The notes beneath the pieces were generated by a model, which was given only the letters and a program-made list of their open reading frames with translations, made no database searches and was not told where the DNA came from. Made by a program: the position numbers and the translations under genes. A DNA stretch of 46,931 nt from Candidatus Thalassarchaeaceae archaeon (GTDB taxonomy: Archaea; Thermoplasmatota; Poseidoniia; Poseidoniales; Thalassarchaeaceae): contig JAJPRE010000009.1 in assembly GCA_023700245.1 (NCBI GenBank), positions 1-46,931 on the forward strand, in the 5' to 3' direction. How positions within the stretch are numbered: position 1 is the first letter of the stretch; every line of letters starts with the position of its first letter. Shown in pieces: positions 31,941 through 40,992 of this stretch.

Positions 31941-33185
31941 ATTAGTGTATTCATTACAATCTTCATAAATTCTTAGTAATTGATTATATTTTGATGTTCT
32001 ATCACTTCTAGCAGGTGCACCTGTTTTTATTTGGCCCGCATTTGTTCCCACGGCTATATCAGAGATTATATCATCATTTGTTTCTCCGGATCTATGACTG
32101 ATTATTGTCCTAAATCCTGCTTCTTTTGCCATCTTTATAACTTTCATAGTTTCAGTAAAAGTCCCTATTTGATTTAATTTTATCAATATTGCATTTGAGG
32201 CCGAAAGTTTAATTCCTTTTTCAAATCTTTCTGGATTAGTAACATATAAATCGTCCCCGACTATTTGTACCCTATGTCCTTCTTTTTTTGTAAATTCAAT
32301 CCAAGAATTCCAATCATCTTCTCCAAATGGATCTTCTATTGAAACTATAGGATAAGATGAAATCCATTTGGAATAAATATTTGCTAACTCCAATCCAGAG
32401 ATTAGTTTACCATCAATTTTATATTGCCCTTCATAATAAAATTCTTGAGCAGCGACGTCTAGTGCTATTGAGACCTCAGTTCCTGGTTTATATCCTGATT
32501 CTAATATTGCCTGTTGAACATATATCAATCCATCCTCATTACATTTTAAATTTGGGGCAAAACCCCCTTCATCTCCGACACCTCCTAATAGATTATTTTT
32601 ATTTAAAATTGATTTTAAAGTGTGATATATTTCAACACCAGCCCTTAGAGCTACTTTAAAATCAGTGAAACCATGTGGTACAATCATAAATTCTTGTACA
32701 TCTACATTAGAATTTGCATGTGCGCCACCATTTAATATATTCATTAAAGGTACTGGTAAAGTACATTTTTCTTCATTTTTTGCAATGTATGACCATAATG
32801 GATATCCTATACCTGCAGCTCCTCGTAAACAAGCCAAGGAAACGCCTAGAATTGCATTTGCACCTAATTTTGATTTGTTTGGAGTCCCATCTAGATCTAG
32901 CATAATTTTATCAATTTTTTCTTGATCTGCTACGTCGATGCCGACTAATGAATTTTTTATTATTCCATTTATATTACTAACGGCAATATCTACTCCTTTA
33001 CCATTCCATTTTTCATCATCGTTATCTCGTAATTCTACAGCCTCATAACTTCCTGTGGATGCTCCTGAAGGGACTGTTGCCCTCGACGGGATATCAATAC
33101 TAGCATAGCAATCTACCTCAATCGTTGGGTTTCCTCGCGAGTCAAGTATCATTCTTCCATTTAAATCGCTTATGGGCAATCCCAT
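31932..33185 (-). CDS. eno: Enolase (phosphopyruvate hydratase)
   Basis: 417 residues from ATG 33185 (MGLPISDLNG). A TTG at 33251 would add 22 residues not expected in the family. The N-terminal capping domain has ILDSRGNPTIEV and VPSGASTGSYEAVELRD. The barrel holds NGGAHANSNVDVQEFMIVP, GGVGDEGGFAPNL, SIEDPFGEDDW and the catalytic lysine region ILIKLNQIGT, plus SHRSGETND. It converts 2-phosphoglycerate to phosphoenolpyruvate in the cytoplasm. It is convergent with the DHS-like gene. The 317-base region between this start and the Lrp gene ATG holds AT-rich promoters and palindromes. Confidence 0.97.
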   Translation of the reverse strand: MGLPISDLNGRMILDSRGNPTIEVDCYASIDIPSRATVPSGASTGSYEAVELRDNDDEKWNGKGVDIAVSNINGIIKNSLVGIDVADQEKIDKIMLDLDGTPNKSKLGANAILGVSLACLRGAAGIGYPLWSYIAKNEEKCTLPVPLMNILNGGAHANSNVDVQEFMIVPHGFTDFKVALRAGVEIYHTLKSILNKNNLLGGVGDEGGFAPNLKCNEDGLIYVQQAILESGYKPGTEVSIALDVAAQEFYYEGQYKIDGKLISGLELANIYSKWISSYPIVSIEDPFGEDDWNSWIEFTKKEGHRVQIVGDDLYVTNPERFEKGIKLSASNAILIKLNQIGTFTETMKVIKMAKEAGFRTIISHRSGETNDDIISDIAVGTNAGQIKTGAPARSDRTSKYNQLLRIYEDCNEYTNLF

Positions 33186-33381
33186 ATATGAGACGGATAG
33201 GATTGGCTTTGTGAATGTAACGGGATTATAATTATGAATTAAGTCAGCCAAGTCATTTCAATACTATTTTTATAATTCATACATATCAATTTGGGATTTA
33301 TATCATCTTTCTAATGATATCTTTGAATTCCGAGAATAAATAGATAAAACTTCGATCTAGATAAACTGTATTTATAGGGCT

Positions 33382-33397
33382 CTTATTTTAAAATAAG
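33382..33397. promoter_or_regulatory. Perfect 16-bp palindrome CTTATTTTAAAATAAG
   Basis: It lies in the divergent promoter region between enolase and the Lrp-type regulator. Perfect AT-rich dyads of this size are typical operators for Lrp/AsnC proteins. It may be a self-regulatory site, but base composition makes chance possible. Confidence 0.4.
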
Positions 33398-33436
33398 TTT
33401 TTTTATAATATAAAATATATGCTATAAACCGGAAAA

Positions 33437-33452
33437 ATATATTTAAATATAT
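33437..33452. promoter_or_regulatory. Perfect 16-bp palindrome ATATATTTAAATATAT
   Basis: The centre is 55 bases from the 33389/33390 dyad, about five helical turns. It also includes a TTTAAATA TATA-like element, so it may be promoter, operator or both for the Lrp-type gene. Confidence 0.4.
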
Positions 33453-33502
33453 ATTATTAACTGGAATAAAAGTACAAATAAGATTTGCTTTTCGGATTAT
33501 AT

Positions 33503-33925
33503 ATGATAAACATCGATTCTTTAGATAGAGGAATATTATCCGTACTGAGAGATAATGGCAGAGCTCCTTATGTGGATATTGCAAAAACTGTTGGAGTTAC
33601 TGAGAGGACTGTGAGAACTAGAATGCGTAAATTGGAAGAGGAGGGCGTCATAAGAGGATATACTGTTAGAGAAGCTGGAATTGGACTATCTGCACTTATA
33701 AGAATGAAAATTGGACCAGGGACCGAAATTGGAACTTTAGCCGGAGAGTTTGCAGGATGGAATGGTGTTGAATCAGTATATGAAATCAGTGGAGATGCTG
33801 ATTTGATTGCAATTGTACATGTTGATGATACTGTTGGACTTAGGAATATGCTAGATAAAATGTGGTTAGCTGCACCAGGTGATATAAGTTCTACACAAAC
33901 TGAATTAGTATTAGAACAATACTAG
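33503..33925 (+). CDS. Lrp/AsnC-family transcriptional regulator
   Basis: 140 residues from ATG 33503 (MINIDSLDRGIL); an in-frame TTG at 33485 is upstream. The N-terminal winged HTH (LRDNGRAPYVDIAKTVGVTE followed by RTVRTRMRKLEEEGVIRGY) is joined to a C-terminal RAM domain (ISGDADLIAIVHVDD). Such proteins form octamers or dimers that sense amino acids and regulate metabolism. The ligand is not predictable. Two perfect AT-rich palindromes lie 50 to 120 bases upstream, suggesting autoregulation. The enolase gene is divergent, and the next gene (thioredoxin-like) is convergent, 2 bases away. Confidence 0.92.
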   Translation: MINIDSLDRGILSVLRDNGRAPYVDIAKTVGVTERTVRTRMRKLEEEGVIRGYTVREAGIGLSALIRMKIGPGTEIGTLAGEFAGWNGVESVYEISGDADLIAIVHVDDTVGLRNMLDKMWLAAPGDISSTQTELVLEQY

Positions 33926-33927
33926 AT

Positions 33928-34482
33928 TTATATTTTCCACTTAATAGAACACCCTATACTTACTGTTCTAGATTCTGAAATATCTTTACCCATTACAATA
34001 AAATCTATTGCATCTGATAATTCTGAAGTTGTCGCATGGGAAGGATCACGTGGTGAATCATCCATTCTTCCTCGGTAAACAACTAATCCTGATTTATTAA
34101 CTAGATAGAATTCAGGGGTTCTTTCTGCACCATATTTTATTGCAACTTCTTGCGTATCATCTACAAGGTACGGATATGACATCCCAGAGTTAGCTCTTTT
34201 AACCATATTTTCCCATGAATCAGTAGTGTAATTTATTGGATCATTAGAATTAATTCCTACAAAACCAATTTTATTCTCCTTTGCTTTTTTTGATAAAATT
34301 TCAATTCTTGATTCGGAACCAACTACATATGGACAATGATTGCATGTAAATAATATTATAGCACCATTATCATCCATAATATCCGAAAGGGAAACAGTGG
34401 GGTTATTTATTAAATAATTAGCATTTTTTAATGAAAATTCTGGTGCTAATTCTCCTGGCTCTATTCCTAGTGACACATTCAT
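33928..34482 (-). CDS. Thioredoxin-fold redoxin (AhpC/TlpA-like)
   Basis: 184 residues from ATG 34482 (MNVSLGIEPG); an in-frame TTG at 34494 lies upstream. The pattern GELAPEFSL, then LFTCNHCPYV with the CxxC pair C47-C50, then GVNS/GINSNDP and the cis-proline-like ERTPEFYLVN and VYRGRMDD, identifies the thioredoxin family with a CNHC active site. It is probably a thiol-disulphide oxidoreductase or peroxiredoxin-like enzyme; peroxidase activity is not proven. No signal peptide, so it is cytoplasmic. Confidence 0.85.
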   Translation of the reverse strand: MNVSLGIEPGELAPEFSLKNANYLINNPTVSLSDIMDDNGAIILFTCNHCPYVVGSESRIEILSKKAKENKIGFVGINSNDPINYTTDSWENMVKRANSGMSYPYLVDDTQEVAIKYGAERTPEFYLVNKSGLVVYRGRMDDSPRDPSHATTSELSDAIDFIVMGKDISESRTVSIGCSIKWKI

Positions 34483-34507
34483 ATAACAATCCAAAGCAAT
34501 TAGAGAA

Positions 34508-36793
34508 TTAATGCTTTGTAATATAATTAGAATTTCTAGTTGAAACCTTTTCTCTAGATTCTTCTAGTCTTCGCCTAGCTAGTTTATGTTCAGAGTCTAT
34601 ATTCAAAACTGCCCTCCAAGCTGATATAGCTTTTTCTGGATATTCTCCTTCATGCAATATGGCTGCTATTCTAAGATTGGCATCCAAATGTCTAGGATTA
34701 CATCGCGCAGCATTTTCAAAGTCGGAGAAGGCTTCATCTAATCTACCAAAATCAAGATATAATAATCCTCTTTGATACCATGCATCAGAAAGGGTTGGAT
34801 CGATGTTTATTGCTTTATTTAATGGTTTTTCTGCTTGTTCTGCCCTTCCCATTGCATTCATGCATGTTCCTAAATGGACTAGAGCCATTGTATATTCAGA
34901 ATTTTCTTTCAATAAGCCCCTTAATTCAGATTCTGCTTCTGACCAATCTCCAAGATTCATTAATATTTCAGATCTTCTTAATTTTGCTAAACTTAGATTC
35001 GGCCTATTCTCAACTAATAGGTTAGCATCATCAAGCGCTAGACTTAATTCTTCTCTCAACAATGCTGCAGAACACCTGTTTAATCGGGCTCTAACGTGAT
35101 TTTTATCCATTTCAAGTGTTCTTGAGAAAAAGTCTTGTGCCTCAGTCAAGTGTCCTTTTCTCGCCGCAATGAGTCCTTTTATAAAATAAATAGTAGAGTT
35201 ATTTTTTAACCTAGTAGACGCTGATGAAATCATAACATCTGCTTGATCAATTTTACCTAAGTCAAGTGCTAATTGAGCTTCTTCTAATGATATTGAAGGA
35301 TTTTCTGGTATCAAGCGTCTGGCTCTAACTAGTGCTATTTCTGCTTCATTGTATGACATTTGGTAGCGCAATGCTCTAGCTCTACCTAACCATGCTAAAC
35401 CCGATTCGCGATTATATTCAATTGCTGAATCAAAACAAGAAATTGAATCCAAAAGAAGTATTTGATCATATTTACCAGTATTATCTCTATTTTCATCCAC
35501 TTTAGAAAGATTTAATCGTCCTTTCATAACATGCAATGCTTCATGTTCCCATGAAACTAAAGGGGCTTCGTCTAGTATTTTATTAGCCCATTCAAATGAT
35601 CCAGATCTAAGAAGTAAAAGGCTTAGCTTTGCTCTAACTTCAGGATTTTCAGGATGTTTTTCAATATATTCTTCAAGTACTTCAATTGCTGGCTGCCTTT
35701 TTCCATTATTATCCAGTATCTCAGATTCAATTATAATGCCAAACTCGCCCAGACCTTGTGCTTTTTTGATACTGGAAAGTGCTTCTTTTATTTTATGAGG
35801 ATTTGTTGCTAATATTCTTGAGTGTAAAAGCCATGCCTTTCCATTTTTGGAATCTAAATTAATTACTTTTTCAATACATTCCAGGGCCGTATTTATTTCT
35901 CCGAGAGAAAGTAGTTTTGATCCTTTTTTATATAATTCGTCAATATCTTCGGAATTATGAATATGCAAATTCTGACCGGCAATATTCGCCCTTTCTACAA
36001 TATTTGATAATTGACCATTGTTTTTTGTAAATTCTATTCCTAACCCTTCTAATCGTTTTTTATTTCTCTTTACTCTTGCAGGATCTAAATCAATCAATAG
36101 TAAAATTTGTTCTTGTAAAGCTTCGATATCATCTGGATCGATTGCTAATAGTCTTTCTAAACTAATATCTAGAAGTTTTAGATCTCCATTTTTACGTTGT
36201 ATACCTGCAAGAGACCTTAATGGCTTGATATCTTCAGAGCTTAATTCATGTGCCACATTGTAAAAATCTGATGCACGTTCAGTTCTTCCTATCGCGTGAA
36301 ATAGTTCACCGATTCGTCTATGTTCATTACCATTTAATTCGATATCTTCGGCTCTCATATTTGACTGAGTTAAAATTGAGTCTAATCTTTTTGTAAGTGG
36401 TAAAAGTCCAGAAATTATATCTGTACTTTGATTATTGTCAATTCCTGAATAGTGGTTTAGAATTGCGTGTGTTGCGTGTGTTGCGATTGCGCATGATTCA
36501 CTGGAACTTATACTAAAATTCTGATTTAATAATAGTTTTTCTGCATTCTCTAAGGATTTGTGAACGTCGAGTAGTCCATGTACTTCTGGAGCATCGGATA
36601 GAATGGTGTTTACTCCTCTAGATAATAACTCTAAAGAGTTAGACGTGTCATTTAAATTTCCTTGTAATAATCCCATTCTTGAATGAAATTTTTTACTTTT
36701 ACTTATCATACTTTTGTGTTTTAACCAAAGAGTTGTCAATGCAATAATCAGTATTGCATAAACTGTTACAACAGCCATGGTAGAAGATTCCAT
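34508..36793 (-). CDS. Membrane-anchored TPR-repeat protein
   Basis: 761 residues. A single N-terminal transmembrane helix (about 6-24) leads into a coil-rich region. Tetratricopeptide repeats cover about 150-760: recurring 34-residue units with signature positions W/L-G-Y-A-P, such as LLSLGEINTALECIEKVINL, AWLGRARALRYQMSYNEAEI, LGTCMNAMGRAEQAEKPLNK and AWYQRGLLYLDFGRLDEAFS. TPRs act as protein interaction scaffolds. The protein probably organises a complex on the inner membrane surface; partners cannot be named. It lies between the redoxin gene and dnaG, all in the same direction. Confidence 0.82.
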   Translation of the reverse strand: MESSTMAVVTVYAILIIALTTLWLKHKSMISKSKKFHSRMGLLQGNLNDTSNSLELLSRGVNTILSDAPEVHGLLDVHKSLENAEKLLLNQNFSISSSESCAIATHATHAILNHYSGIDNNQSTDIISGLLPLTKRLDSILTQSNMRAEDIELNGNEHRRIGELFHAIGRTERASDFYNVAHELSSEDIKPLRSLAGIQRKNGDLKLLDISLERLLAIDPDDIEALQEQILLLIDLDPARVKRNKKRLEGLGIEFTKNNGQLSNIVERANIAGQNLHIHNSEDIDELYKKGSKLLSLGEINTALECIEKVINLDSKNGKAWLLHSRILATNPHKIKEALSSIKKAQGLGEFGIIIESEILDNNGKRQPAIEVLEEYIEKHPENPEVRAKLSLLLLRSGSFEWANKILDEAPLVSWEHEALHVMKGRLNLSKVDENRDNTGKYDQILLLDSISCFDSAIEYNRESGLAWLGRARALRYQMSYNEAEIALVRARRLIPENPSISLEEAQLALDLGKIDQADVMISSASTRLKNNSTIYFIKGLIAARKGHLTEAQDFFSRTLEMDKNHVRARLNRCSAALLREELSLALDDANLLVENRPNLSLAKLRRSEILMNLGDWSEAESELRGLLKENSEYTMALVHLGTCMNAMGRAEQAEKPLNKAINIDPTLSDAWYQRGLLYLDFGRLDEAFSDFENAARCNPRHLDANLRIAAILHEGEYPEKAISAWRAVLNIDSEHKLARRRLEESREKVSTRNSNYITKH

Positions 36794-36914
36794 TACTTCG
36801 AGCGGACATAGAAGACTTTTGATGGCTTCTATTACTTTTATGTCTTATACGCTATTTTTTAGTATAATTAAGATTAGTCAGTTTTATAAAAATTGACTTC
36901 GATTATCATAATTT

Positions 36915-38081
36915 TTAGAAATCATCTGGTGAAAATGCTTGTACATCTTGCTTTCTAGATACTTTGCCTCTCGAATTGCCTAATACATTTTCAATTCCTG
37001 CACCTGATGCATAATCAAATATTTTATCATTTATTTTTCCAGCAAATACAAGGCCTTGTGCACCTTTGGTTTCTTCCAATGATTCCTTTAGACTACTTGC
37101 ACCAATTGGATCTGTAGTCGTGCCATCTTCAAGAATTATGACTGCATTATTCCTTGGTAGGCCTTCCAATAATTCTGCCCATTTCTTGACATGATCAGGT
37201 GCCTCTAATAGTTCACTTCCAGTACCAACTGTTTCATCATCATCCTTCTGAATTTCTATTTGAGTCCTAGCAACGGCTTTTGAAGCAACTTCTTTCTGAT
37301 TCAAGCATTTTGTTATTACTTTACCTTCTAAATGTTCTACTTCTCTGCTTTGGGGAGCTATAGAAACGTGTGTTAAAGATTTACCTAATTTACCACTCAA
37401 TTCCATAAGTAATAATTTTCCACCTCTATCTCCATCTAGGAATGCTGTAACAATTTTTTTCTTACTTGCAAGAGTTAATAATTCAGAATTTATACCTGAG
37501 CCCATTGTTGCAATAGCGTTTTTAATACCATATTTTAATAGGTTTCTAACATCGTTTCTGCCTTCAACGATAATTATCGCTTCGCTATTTTCAACATTTG
37601 GACCTGCGGTCATTCCTGAAATCTCAATTTCTGTATCTAATGTAAGAACAGATCTTACTTCTTCCAATATATTCTTTGATTCATCTGTACCTGAATTAAC
37701 TAAACTAACGAGTAATTCTTTTGCACGATCAATTACATGATCACGCTTTGCAGAACGTATATTTTCAATTTGTTTTACTTTTATCGATGACTTACATGGG
37801 CCTATTCTTTCAATAGTTTCTAAAGCTGCACCAATAACTGCAGTACTCACCTGATCTAGTGATGAAGTTACCAGTATTTCTCCCTGTACTTTTCCTTTAT
37901 TTTGATGTAACACCACATCAACGTGACCAATGCGGCCTGTTCTTTGCAATTTTCTTAACTGCAATTGATCTCCTAGAAGTCCTTCAGTTTGACCGAATAT
38001 TGCTCCTATGACATCCTTTCTTGCGACTGTTCCATCCGTTCGAATGGATGCGTGTATGACGTATTTTCCTTCATTTGACAT
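36915..38081 (-). CDS. dnaG: Archaeal DnaG (toprim primase/exosome-associated)
   Basis: 388 residues. The N-terminus YVIHASIRTDGTVARKDVIG and LRKLQRTGRIGHVDV are typical of archaeal DnaG. The toprim domain has E173 (IIIVEGRNDVRNLL) and the DxD pair D216/D218 (AFLDGDRGGKLL), followed by APQSREVEHL. In archaea this protein associates with the exosome and can also prime RNA synthesis. There is no zinc-binding N-terminal domain of bacterial DnaG. Length is a little shorter than some relatives (about 400-450). The start ATG follows a purine-rich GGAG. A divergent operon begins on the other strand. Confidence 0.93.
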   Translation of the reverse strand: MSNEGKYVIHASIRTDGTVARKDVIGAIFGQTEGLLGDQLQLRKLQRTGRIGHVDVVLHQNKGKVQGEILVTSSLDQVSTAVIGAALETIERIGPCKSSIKVKQIENIRSAKRDHVIDRAKELLVSLVNSGTDESKNILEEVRSVLTLDTEIEISGMTAGPNVENSEAIIIVEGRNDVRNLLKYGIKNAIATMGSGINSELLTLASKKKIVTAFLDGDRGGKLLLMELSGKLGKSLTHVSIAPQSREVEHLEGKVITKCLNQKEVASKAVARTQIEIQKDDDETVGTGSELLEAPDHVKKWAELLEGLPRNNAVIILEDGTTTDPIGASSLKESLEETKGAQGLVFAGKINDKIFDYASGAGIENVLGNSRGKVSRKQDVQAFSPDDF

Positions 38082-38165
38082 TATTTTATTCTCCTTTTTT
38101 TATATATATTTTGAAACACACCCAAGAAACTCTTTTTCTGTTTTGCCTATTCGGCAGTTGGGTGA

Positions 38166-38276
38166 ATGGATGCAGAACATCCTCGAGTGTGGCTTAAAAG
38201 CAATACTTGGGAAGTATGGTTAGTTGATGAATCCTCCGACCACATAATAACTACTCAAAGTATAAAAAACCATTAA
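38166..38276 (+). CDS. Possible 36-residue small protein
   Basis: The frame from ATG 38166 (MDAEHPRVWLKSNTWEVW...) ends at a TAA and follows a GGTG at 38161-38164. Four bulky aromatic residues and a protein-like composition suggest coding potential. It precedes the TerB-like gene by 41 bases in the same direction. Unsupported by any family recognised, so it is only a candidate. Confidence 0.3.
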   Translation: MDAEHPRVWLKSNTWEVWLVDESSDHIITTQSIKNH

Positions 38277-38317
38277 TTTGCCCCAGTAATTAAATTGGTT
38301 GGTATGCTTCGATTGGC

Positions 38318-38797
38318 ATGGAAGATTCTGTTTTCGATAGAAGAGTTGTTTTTCGAGGAGCTGTTTCTTTAGCATTGAGAGATGGTCAATTAAGTAATGG
38401 AGAAAAAAGACTTCTGATGAAGTTAGCTTATTCTCTGAAATTGGATGATGAAGAACCAAAGATGATATATGATTCAATAGTAGACAATATTCCAATAGGT
38501 ATTGGTAAATCTCTAAGTGAAGAAGAACAGAGACTTGTTTATGGGCAAGTATTAGAAGCAATGTTAATTCATACAGATAGATCTGATGATGAATTAATGC
38601 AGATTGCTTATTTAAGAAAGATTTTTTCCATAAATGACTCAGAGCATAGGGCCATTACTAGAAGTATGGATAGGCAACTAGAAGAAGTCATTCATAGAAC
38701 ATTCAAAGATGAGGTTAGAATTAGACTTTATGATTCAATAGATCGTATGGGAGATATACTAGATAGTATTCTAATCAGGAAAGAGGATCGTAAATGA
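38318..38797 (+). CDS. TerB-like helical protein
   Basis: 159 residues, all helical. The opening VFRGAVSLALRDGQLSNGEKRLLMKLAYSL resembles the TerB/tellurite-resistance family, core DGQLSNGEKRLLMKLA: an acidic DGxLSxxEK loop followed by a helix. A second copy-like unit (HTDRSDDELMQIAYLRKIF) occurs at about 87-108. TerB-like domains are metal-associated and often membrane-linked, but function is poorly defined. It overlaps the next gene by ATGA and heads an operon of four genes. The start could be confirmed only by comparison. Confidence 0.65.
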   Translation: MEDSVFDRRVVFRGAVSLALRDGQLSNGEKRLLMKLAYSLKLDDEEPKMIYDSIVDNIPIGIGKSLSEEEQRLVYGQVLEAMLIHTDRSDDELMQIAYLRKIFSINDSEHRAITRSMDRQLEEVIHRTFKDEVRIRLYDSIDRMGDILDSILIRKEDRK

Positions 38798-39444
38798 AAG
38801 AATACGCCCTACTAGATGAGTATCTTGGAAATCAGCATTATAACGTTCACCAATCTTCAAAAAAACTATTAAAAGTAGTTCGTGAAGCTTATCCGATAGG
38901 AATACCGGCATTAATAATGAAATCTACTACAGATAGGATTGGTATTTCAGCTGGTTACTCATTTCATTTAGGAACTCCAGATGGTTTACTTAGAAGATTG
39001 GCTTCATGGTTAATAACAAAAAATAATGGAGATCATACTATATTATTAAAATTAAATAAAAGATTGTGGAAGCGGCATGGAAGGGAAGATATTGCACTAT
39101 CTGCATTGATTTTAGCAAATCTTGATCATGTGACTTTAAACACTAATCCATGGATAATATTTAGATCATTATTAAGAAAAAAAGAGCCTATGGATGGTTT
39201 ATTATTAACAATTGAAGAATTATTACGTTCTGGCAGAGAAATGCCAAGCGAAGAATTACGTGAAAAATGGTGTAAAGGTAGATTGGTAGATGGTCATTTA
39301 GCAATAATAACAACTTATGTAGGAATTATTAAGGGCATAACTCCGAGTATGAATATGATTATGTTATTGGAAGGTATAAATCTACCAAAAAATGATTCTA
39401 TAATTAGGAGAGTTATGCATAAAATTATCGAAAATAAACCGTAG
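38794..39444 (+). CDS. Helical protein of unknown function
   Basis: 216 residues, no membrane helix and no signal peptide. It is made of amphipathic helices (for example LLRRLASWLITKNN, ALSALILANLDHV, DGLLLTIEELLRSGREM), a pattern resembling HEAT or alkylation-repair-type superhelices, but the assignment is not secure. It starts inside the end of the TerB-like gene (ATGA overlap) and is followed by a small protein gene. So the three were probably kept together for a shared role. Confidence 0.65.
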   Translation: MKEYALLDEYLGNQHYNVHQSSKKLLKVVREAYPIGIPALIMKSTTDRIGISAGYSFHLGTPDGLLRRLASWLITKNNGDHTILLKLNKRLWKRHGREDIALSALILANLDHVTLNTNPWIIFRSLLRKKEPMDGLLLTIEELLRSGREMPSEELREKWCKGRLVDGHLAIITTYVGIIKGITPSMNMIMLLEGINLPKNDSIIRRVMHKIIENKP

Positions 39445-39476
39445 AACTGATGTGGAAAGGTGTCTTCCGGTGACCA

Positions 39477-39686
39477 ATGACTGGTCGCTTATTACCCTCA
39501 GATGATCCGATATCTGAAAAAGTTCTAGAGTGGACAGTTAAACAAAATTCAAAGGATATTTCACAGTTGATGATATGGTTAAAAGACTCTAATGGAAGAA
39601 AAGAGCAGCAGATTTTATTGAAAAGAGCTTTGGAACTCATGGATGAGACTCAATACGCATTACAACGACTAGATGAATTAAGGTGA
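39477..39686 (+). CDS. Small helical protein
   Basis: 69 residues (MTGRLLPSDDPISEKVLEW...), two amphipathic helices, no cysteines. It is preceded by GGTGACC as a possible Shine-Dalgarno, and its stop lies four bases before the next gene's start. Small size makes the function unreadable. Its position in a tightly spaced operon supports it being real. Confidence 0.5.
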   Translation: MTGRLLPSDDPISEKVLEWTVKQNSKDISQLMIWLKDSNGRKEQQILLKRALELMDETQYALQRLDELR

Positions 39687-39690
39687 TTGG

Positions 39691-40254
39691 TTGGTTTCGT
39701 TGCTACTTGCAGGTGGAATGTCCTCAAGAATGGGAATAGATAAGGCATTAATTGAAATAAATGGTGAATCATGTATATCTAGGATTGTCAATTCTTTGCA
39801 TTCTGCTGGATCATCTCCGATAATAATATCTATATCAGATGCAGCCTTAATTAAGAAATATCAGATATTATTGGATCCATCGATTGAAGTAAAATGGTCC
39901 ATAGATATGGAAAAATATGCTGGACCAATTGAATCAATTATTGAAAATTTAAAGAAGATAGGTTCAAAATATGAGTTTGTTCAATTAGCCACAGTCGATG
40001 TACCCTGGATAACTGAACACTTTTTTAGAAATTTACAGAATATGATTGGAAAGAATGATGATTTGATAATACCAACGGACGGGGAACGAAGTCATCCGTT
40101 ATTATCTCTTATTAGGCCAAAAAATATCTTAAAAAAATTAGCCGAAGGAGATCGGCGTCCATTAAATATTCAATTTTCCGAGCTAAAACATTCAACTTTA
40201 TTTGAAAGTAAGGATATTTTAAAAAATATAAATAATCCTCATGATTTAATATGA
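39691..40254 (+). CDS. MobA-like nucleotidyltransferase
   Basis: 187 residues. It starts at TTG 39691 after AAGGTGAT. The nucleotide-binding loop LLAGGMSSRMGIDKALIEI matches MobA/GT-A nucleotidyltransferases, with K19 contacting the nucleotide. TVDVPWI is the metal-binding DxP region, and the end LKHSTLFESKDILKNINNPHD resembles the family. MobA attaches GMP to molybdopterin; related enzymes use other sugars or alcohols. No molybdenum cofactor genes are in the window (a MOSC protein gene lies 6 kb away), so the substrate is open. Its 3' end overlaps the purN gene by 16 bases. Confidence 0.8.
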   Translation: MVSLLLAGGMSSRMGIDKALIEINGESCISRIVNSLHSAGSSPIIISISDAALIKKYQILLDPSIEVKWSIDMEKYAGPIESIIENLKKIGSKYEFVQLATVDVPWITEHFFRNLQNMIGKNDDLIIPTDGERSHPLLSLIRPKNILKKLAEGDRRPLNIQFSELKHSTLFESKDILKNINNPHDLI

Positions 40255-40877
40255 TATTTACCAATTGATATATCATCGATAACTTTAGGATATAATCTAT
40301 GTTCAACTTTTTTAATTTTTTCTTGTAATGATTTTATATTATCCAATGAATTTATGGATACTTTCTCTTGTGCTAAAATATATCCTGTATCAACTCCATC
40401 ATCCACTAAGTGTATGGTACATCCACTTTCAGTAGCTTTTGCTTTAATAACGTCCCTATGAGCATGAGCACCTGGAAATTTTGGCAGTAAAGAAGGATGA
40501 ATGTTGATAATTCTTCCTTTCCATTTACTTACAAAAGAAGGAGTAAGAATTCTCATATAACCATTTAATACAATAAGTTCAATGTTATAATTTATTAATT
40601 CTTGATTAATTAAATCTTCATGCATAGTGCGCTGTAAATCTTTATTAGATGTGTTTGGGAGAGGTATTACTTTGCATCTTATATCATATTTATTACCATA
40701 AATTAATCCATAGGCATCATTATTGTTGGATAAGATTAGTTTTGTTGAATGCGTTCTAGATGTTTGTTGGTGTTCTAATAATGCATTAAGTCCGGCCCCT
40801 GTTCCAGATATTAAAACGGCTACTCTTAGTGGATTAACTAAACTGGCTATCCTTGGAAGAATATACTCTACCTCCAC
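40239..40877 (-). CDS. purN: Phosphoribosylglycinamide formyltransferase
   Basis: 212 residues, standard length. The active site motifs are AVLISGTGAGLNAL, GYMRILTPSFVSKW, NIHPSLLPKFPGAHAHRD (catalytic Asn and His) and VDDGVDTGYILAQ (catalytic Asp). It transfers a formyl group from 10-formyltetrahydrofolate to GAR in purine synthesis. The start is GTG 40877; the first 15 residues precede the conserved strand. The purH gene lies 0.6 kb away in the same direction, separated by a DUF454 gene on the other strand. Confidence 0.95.
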   Translation of the reverse strand: MEVEYILPRIASLVNPLRVAVLISGTGAGLNALLEHQQTSRTHSTKLILSNNNDAYGLIYGNKYDIRCKVIPLPNTSNKDLQRTMHEDLINQELINYNIELIVLNGYMRILTPSFVSKWKGRIINIHPSLLPKFPGAHAHRDVIKAKATESGCTIHLVDDGVDTGYILAQEKVSINSLDNIKSLQEKIKKVEHRLYPKVIDDISIGKYHIKS

Positions 40878-40992
40878 GAACTCTACAGCAAACCTTATCG
40901 TTTTATGTTTCGTCTAAAAAAATACATTAACTGAACTAAAGCGGTATGTTGGAACTAAAACCCAACCTTACTTACGGGTGCTTGGTGAATGA

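Noticed and set aside
38220-38561. Minus-strand 113-residue frame
   Set aside because: Antisense to the TerB-like gene with low-complexity Leu/His composition.
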